The translations under genes were made by a program, and so were the position numbers. From contig OY987242.1 of NCBI GenBank assembly GCA_963920765.1, positions 7,466,789 to 7,530,788 of the forward strand: a stretch of DNA of 64,000 nucleotides. The letters run 5' to 3'. This document shows, piece after piece, positions 59,101-64,000 of this stretch. The stretch comes from Ulota crispa (taxonomy: Eukaryota > Streptophyta > Bryopsida > Orthotrichales > Orthotrichaceae). Every line of letters starts with the position of its first letter. Within the stretch, counting starts at the first letter, position 1. A model generated the notes under the pieces. It saw only the letters and a list, made by a program, of their open reading frames with translations. It did no database searches and was not told the origin of the DNA.

Positions 59101-62100
59101 ATTAATTATATTTGTTATCTCTTTGTTTGTGTCTTTATCATCTAGTGAAGTCATATATTTGTAGCTTTGAGGAAATAACGTGTTGGTACAATTCTTGTTT
59201 AATGAATATTCTCATCGGCTGTTTAACTGGAATAAACGTCGTTCTGGATGCAGCTACTACGAAGGCCTGCAAAAATGTGTTGGATTGCTGTCAGATGGAG
59301 AAGTATTCACTGCAGAGCAGGTGACGAAGTTAGTGGATCTTTACAACGACCTTCGCGTAAAGTATCCTCGCTCTGCTGCTGCTAAGGTCAGTCTTTAAAT
59401 CTTATGCATTTTTACTGTTTTCAATCATTCGTACTTCAGTATTTCATCTTGGCAGTATGGAAATTGTTAGCTATCATCTTATTTCTGTTTATAAATATTT
59501 GTTCTGGTGTTGCAAGCTTCGTCGTTGTGTTTTTCTATGATACCGCATTCTCTGACTCTGGGTCGTCATTGAGAAATGCGCAGCTTTTGCGAGACTTTCT
59601 TCAGTTTAGTTACACATGCTTATTTATTCGATGCCGTGTTTGGGCCGGTAACCTAACGTTTGGTTTGACTTGAATATAAGATCTGGGTCCTGTGTGCAGC
59701 GTATCCCCTTGGATTTTTTGGAAGGCCATGCATTTAAAGCAGCAGTTAGTCTGTATGTTCGCCCATTTTTGAAAAAGGTTGGGTTCTTTCCTTTGCTCTA
59801 TTTTTTCTGTAGTTATTCATACATGTAAACTTGCACGAATGCATGATCGTGCTTGGGACTTGAATGGGTGTGTTATCGTATTTCTTGCTTGCTGCTAATT
59901 TTATGTTGATGTTTGTTTCCAGGGCGTACCCTCGCTTTTTACCGATCTTCGTCCTCTTTATAGTCATCCTGGAAAGGTACGATGCTTTTTTCTTACAAAT
60001 CTGAATATAGTCCGCCAAGATTCTTTGAAAATGTGAAATTCCCTGTTAACGCATTGATTTAGTGTACTCGTTGGTAGATTTATTCTACTTTTTGCTAGTA
60101 CTAAAATTGATGGGTCCGTAGAGAAAGATTTACATCATGGCATTGTACTTTATTATCCCTTTATTTCCTATATTTATATGCAGTTTTAAGCGCTTTTGTA
60201 GTCTGAAATCTGTGTTGGTATTTTCTTTCCTTTTGAGTTGTGTTTGCAGGTGGAAATTTTGGAGGAAGTTTATCTTGAAGTCTTGTCTTCCCTTGAGACT
60301 TCAAAAACCTTTCCTGGCAGGTATATTGATGGTTTTTTTCTCCTTCTAATCTCCAACTAGTAATCAGTGTGACTTGCTATAGCATTTGATGCGAGGCTGG
60401 TATGCTGTCCATAGCCTCTCTGCTGTCCTTATGGTATGCTGCATGGTACGGAGAATCCTTGGGACTATCCACCACATCTTCGGAAGATTAGGGAAAGCTT
60501 AGTCTGTTATACTGTGACGCGCGACTTGAATTTCTAAAAAAAAATTCCTGTACTTCTACGCAGTCCTTATTGTTGTGAGGATGTGCTTGTTACCAACGAA
60601 GTTGCTTCTTTGTCAAGCACATTCAGTGTATTAAATTTTGAACAAACAAGATTTCTTGAGAGTTAATCGGCTGCCCTTTTTTCATTTTTCAGTTCTGATA
60701 CTGAGTTTCCTTCAACCTACCTGTGGACTCTTTATCTTCTTGCTCAGGTATGCTGTCCTTAAACTTTTTAACTTTTGTGTGGATCATTTGATTTGATTGA
60801 AATCTTCCTTGGTTTCAATGAGCAAATCTCACATCTGTTTCTGGTGGTGAAACCTGCTGCAGCATTTCGATCAAAGACGACAATATGAGAGGGCTCGTTC
60901 CTATATTAATCAAGCAATCGAGCACACCCCAACTGTTGTTGACTTGTATCTTGTGAAGGTGCTAATTCTCTCATACTCTGATTCTAGTTTTGGATGTAAA
61001 ATATCTTCTGTGCGTTCCAAGTTAACTTGTCGGAAGGCACGCTTGAGAGAGTTGGTCATTCTTCTGCTTCAAAGCTGGAGTAGGTCCAAGTCTAAATGCT
61101 GTTTAATGACATGTTCTTCTGAAGAACAAATGTAAATGTTTTGAGCCATGCGGGTCCTGATTGGTTGCTGTCACCGCAGTTTGGCACGTTCTAGATCGTT
61201 CTACTTGGTTTTCTTGACATACTTATGTTTTGCTGGAAGTGTTAATGTTACCTGCCACGTTTCACAGGGAAGAATATTGAAGCATGCCGGGGATCCAGGG
61301 GCCGCCGCAGCTTTAGCCGATGAAGCACGAACTATGGATCTTGCAGACCGGTATTTGAACAGCGAATGTGTGAAACGCATGCTTCAAGCTGACCAGGTAT
61401 TTTTGGTTGATTCTGGTAAATTTCTTATACGTTGGAACCGTTTTGTAGCTTTCTTTGTTCAATTATGTGTGTAAATATTCATATCTGCAAAATTATCTTT
61501 TGTTGGAGTAAGAATATCGGATACTGAACCATTTACTGCTGTGTTTACCTTAGGTTGAGCTTGCGGAGAAGACTGCTGTATTGTTTACCAAGGACGGTGA
61601 TCAGCACAATAACTTATTTGACATGCAGTGTATGTGGTACGTCATGGATTCGCTTTGAAAAGCTGGGACCTAAAGCTTACAAGCTATCATGTATTTCGTT
61701 TCGTTTGCTAGAGTTTAAAAGATGACTTTTCTCTTTCTTGTTTTCCAGGTACGAGTTGGCATCTGGTGACAGTCATTTCCGACAAGGAAACATGGGTAAA
61801 GCTTTGAAGAAGTACTTGTCTGTGGAGAAACACTACAATGACATGGTCGAGGATCAGTTCGACTTTCATACATATTGCTTACGCAAAATGACTTTGAGAG
61901 CATACATCCGGATGCTGCGCTTCCAGGACCATCTTCATTCTCACCGATTCTTTTTTAGGGCTGCCACTTCGGCCATCAGGTATTTTCTATGTTGCGATGT
62001 CGTGCTATTATTCGAATCTCTTTGTAGTTCATCATCTTTGCTGCTTCTTTGCTTTACTAGGTTTGTAGAATCGTTACTTGTGATTATTGAATTTTTTTCT

Positions 62101-63978
62101 TCTAATGTCTTTTTATAAGTACTCCTGTTGTGTACTGGCACCGACGGTTTGAGTTGCATATTATTTTACTTAATCTCAGTTTGTTAAAATTGACGACACT
62201 CATTTGGCCTTTCAGATGTTATATTAAACTCCATGATTCACCCCCGAAGGCTGCAGCAGAGGAGCAAGAAGCAGCTGTAGCAGGTTTGCCTGCTGCGGAG
62301 CGGAAGAAGATGCGGCAAAAATTACGCAAAGCTGAAGCGAAAGCTAAGAAGGTATGTGACGATCTTTGAAGCTTAATGTTGGGGCAGTCGAAACGTTGTG
62401 AGTTTTCTTTATTGGAATTTCAAAACAAGATGACTAGTTTCATTTCTGAGCTTTGTTTCTTCGAACGTTCATTCCTTTCTTGTGCAATGCCAGGAGGCAG
62501 AAGATAAGGCAAAGGAAGAAGAATTTGCTGCTACCGTGGCAACCAAAGGAGGGAAAAAGAGTACACAGGCAGCTCGACCTGTAGATACAGATCCAGATGG
62601 TGACAAGTTGATGCAAGTATGTGCATTCTCTCAAAAATATTCAATTTTGATGCGTCGCCATAAAATGTGTTATCTTCTCAGTATCTTTAGTTTATTTATG
62701 AAGTGGTAGCTTGCTACCGTCCTCAAATATGATAATGCGGTGTTAACCATTTGCGGTCATTTGCTTTGTTTCATCTCTGCTCATTTCTACAGGTTGAAGA
62801 TCCCTTAGGTGAAGCACTTAAATATTTGAGACTTTTGCAAGAGCACTCATCAGACGCTCTTGAAACTCATGTTCTTGCTTTCGAAGTTTACTTCAGGAAA
62901 GGCAAGAAACTACTCGCTCTTCAGGTACGCCAGTTCTCTTCCTTCTCAAATGTAAAACATTCTTGACCATTTGTACATCATTGCACCATCCTGACAGTTG
63001 CCTTATTTCGCATCTTAGCATTTAAGATCACCGGAACAATCCTTGTAATTGAACAACGTTGTGGGTTCTCAGGCCGTGAAGAAGCAATTGACATTGGATT
63101 CAAGCAGCCCTGATGTACACCGTTGCTTGGTGAGTTTAATTTATCGACAATTTTTTATATGCTCAGTAGAAATTTAATGACATTTACAGGAAGAGAGGCG
63201 GCCAGCATTCCCGAGTATCTGCTTTCTAAAGTCTCTGGTTTTCTCTTTTGTGTTGCCAAATCCAGATACGCTTGTTTGAATTCTTGGATAAGCTTCCAAG
63301 CCCAAACTCTCATGCTGACAATATTATCAATGACGTGATTGTCACGGAGAGAGCATCTCTCAAGTAAGATTTATAGTTCTTTGTACTTGTGATTGTTTGA
63401 GATGTTGTCTTGAGTCTCGGTTGCCAGAGTTCCAACTAAAGTTGATTAAAATACTAATTGATGTTACCTTAAAATCTGAATGCATCTTCCTTTAAGGCTG
63501 TACTGTTTTAACTTTTAACTGACCTTTTTTTTCCTACAGAGAACTTGGAAATAAATCTCTGCTGGATTCAAACAGGGAATTCCTTGAGGCTCACAGTGGT
63601 TAGTTGCATTGTCCTTGCACATTTTTTATTTGGAAGCTTTCTATGCTTTATGTAGTGTTTGGCACAAATTTGAACGTCTAATACGAATATCTTCACTTGT
63701 AGTTATTTTCTTGATTGTATTACTTGTATTTGTCTCAGCATATGACCTCTATTGAAAGCCCAAACCAGTTTGACATGGATTCTACTCTTTGTGAATGGCA
63801 GATTCTCTGAATCACAGGGCTGCTGCAGCAGAGATTCATCTCCTTCTCTGCCCTGCTGGGAAGATTGATGCAATCAAGATCATTGACGACTCGGTTGAAC
63901 ACGAATGGCTTCTCAAGGATTGCGTAGCTGTACATCAATTGTTGGAGATTTCTTTCAAAAATGCTGAAGCTGCATCAA
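56147..63978 (+). CDS. NAA15: NAA15, auxiliary subunit of N-terminal acetyltransferase A (3' end outside window)
   Basis: Twenty-four exons with GT-AG introns and an unbroken frame: 56147-56200, 57156-57234, 57383-57465, 57617-57766, 57907-58022, 58171-58276, 58614-58685, 58954-59069, 59254-59386, 59700-59777, 59923-59976, 60250-60320, 60693-60747, 60863-60958, 61268-61396, 61554-61636, 61749-61979, 62216-62351, 62494-62616, 62793-62924, 63073-63129, 63266-63363, 63540-63598, 63802-63978. This gives about 829 codons of a protein usually near 900 aa. NAA15 is a TPR-repeat scaffold that wraps the catalytic NAA10 and anchors NatA at the ribosome exit for co-translational N-terminal acetylation. 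Family landmarks: [20 protein letters not shown] start, [79 protein letters not shown], and a Lys-rich helix [16 protein letters not shown] near residue 597. The start has a G at -3 and +4. The donor at 63979 is preferred because read-through (SKLTETVS) is unlike the family, which continues S-R-W. No defects seen. Confidence 0.96.
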
Positions 63979-64000
63979 GTAAGCTGACTGAAACTGTATC

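Noticed and set aside
59404-61474. Plus-strand frames between NAA15 exons
   Set aside because: They run from introns into exons or lie within introns; the spliced frame accounts for the coding parts.

Overview
The window is nuclear DNA of a green plant (streptophyte): three intron-bearing genes with clearly plant-type proteins sit in AT-rich DNA crowded with small non-autonomous DNA transposons. The encoded proteins resemble land-plant versions, but I cannot name the species. The look of the repeats, and the absence of recognisable angiosperm retroelements, lead me to favour a non-flowering land plant or close alga. That is an inference.

Genes: (1) an ARF1-type small GTPase on the minus strand (32699-34443, 5 exons, 184 aa) for COPI vesicle budding; (2) a serine hydroxymethyltransferase of the long-N-terminus SHM6/SHM7 type on the minus strand (45740-48470, 2 exons, about 654 aa) with a pure (CAG)10 polyglutamine tract; (3) NAA15/NatA auxiliary subunit on the plus strand (56147 to just past 63978, 24 exons seen, about 829 codons), whose last exon lies outside the window. 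These are unrelated housekeeping genes, not an operon or cluster. Each lies in an island of more balanced base composition.

Everything else (about 1-32 kb, 35-44.6 kb, 49.7-55.2 kb) is a dense museum of DNA transposon relics with no transposase gene left. About a fifth of the window is made of elements flanked by TTAA whose ends begin CCCY(T/A)..., a piggyBac-like signature. At least nine sequence families share nearly the same termini; several sit end to end sharing single TTAA sites (best case 20780-22338, four elements in a row). Beside them are MULE-type elements with 8-9 bp target duplications (2912, 26682, 31312, 41186, 49738), PIF/Harbinger (Tourist-like) elements with TAA duplications (4374, 7801, 18806, 34972), TA-flanked MITEs (6179, 14781, 22550, 23071, Stowaway-like 54874), CACTA-type hairpins (17899, 39687), Helitrons (25727, 36060, 37406), a foldback element made of inverted 21-bp repeats (52264), a tiny LINE scrap (25486) and two tRNA-derived pseudogenes (43009, 43281). 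I saw no LTR element or virus copy.

The most unusual content is the diversity and self-targeting layout of the TTAA elements, a near-perfect 131-nt hairpin (16305-16435), and two exact tandem duplications (174 bp and 82 bp). All element borders were read by eye from inverted ends and target duplications.
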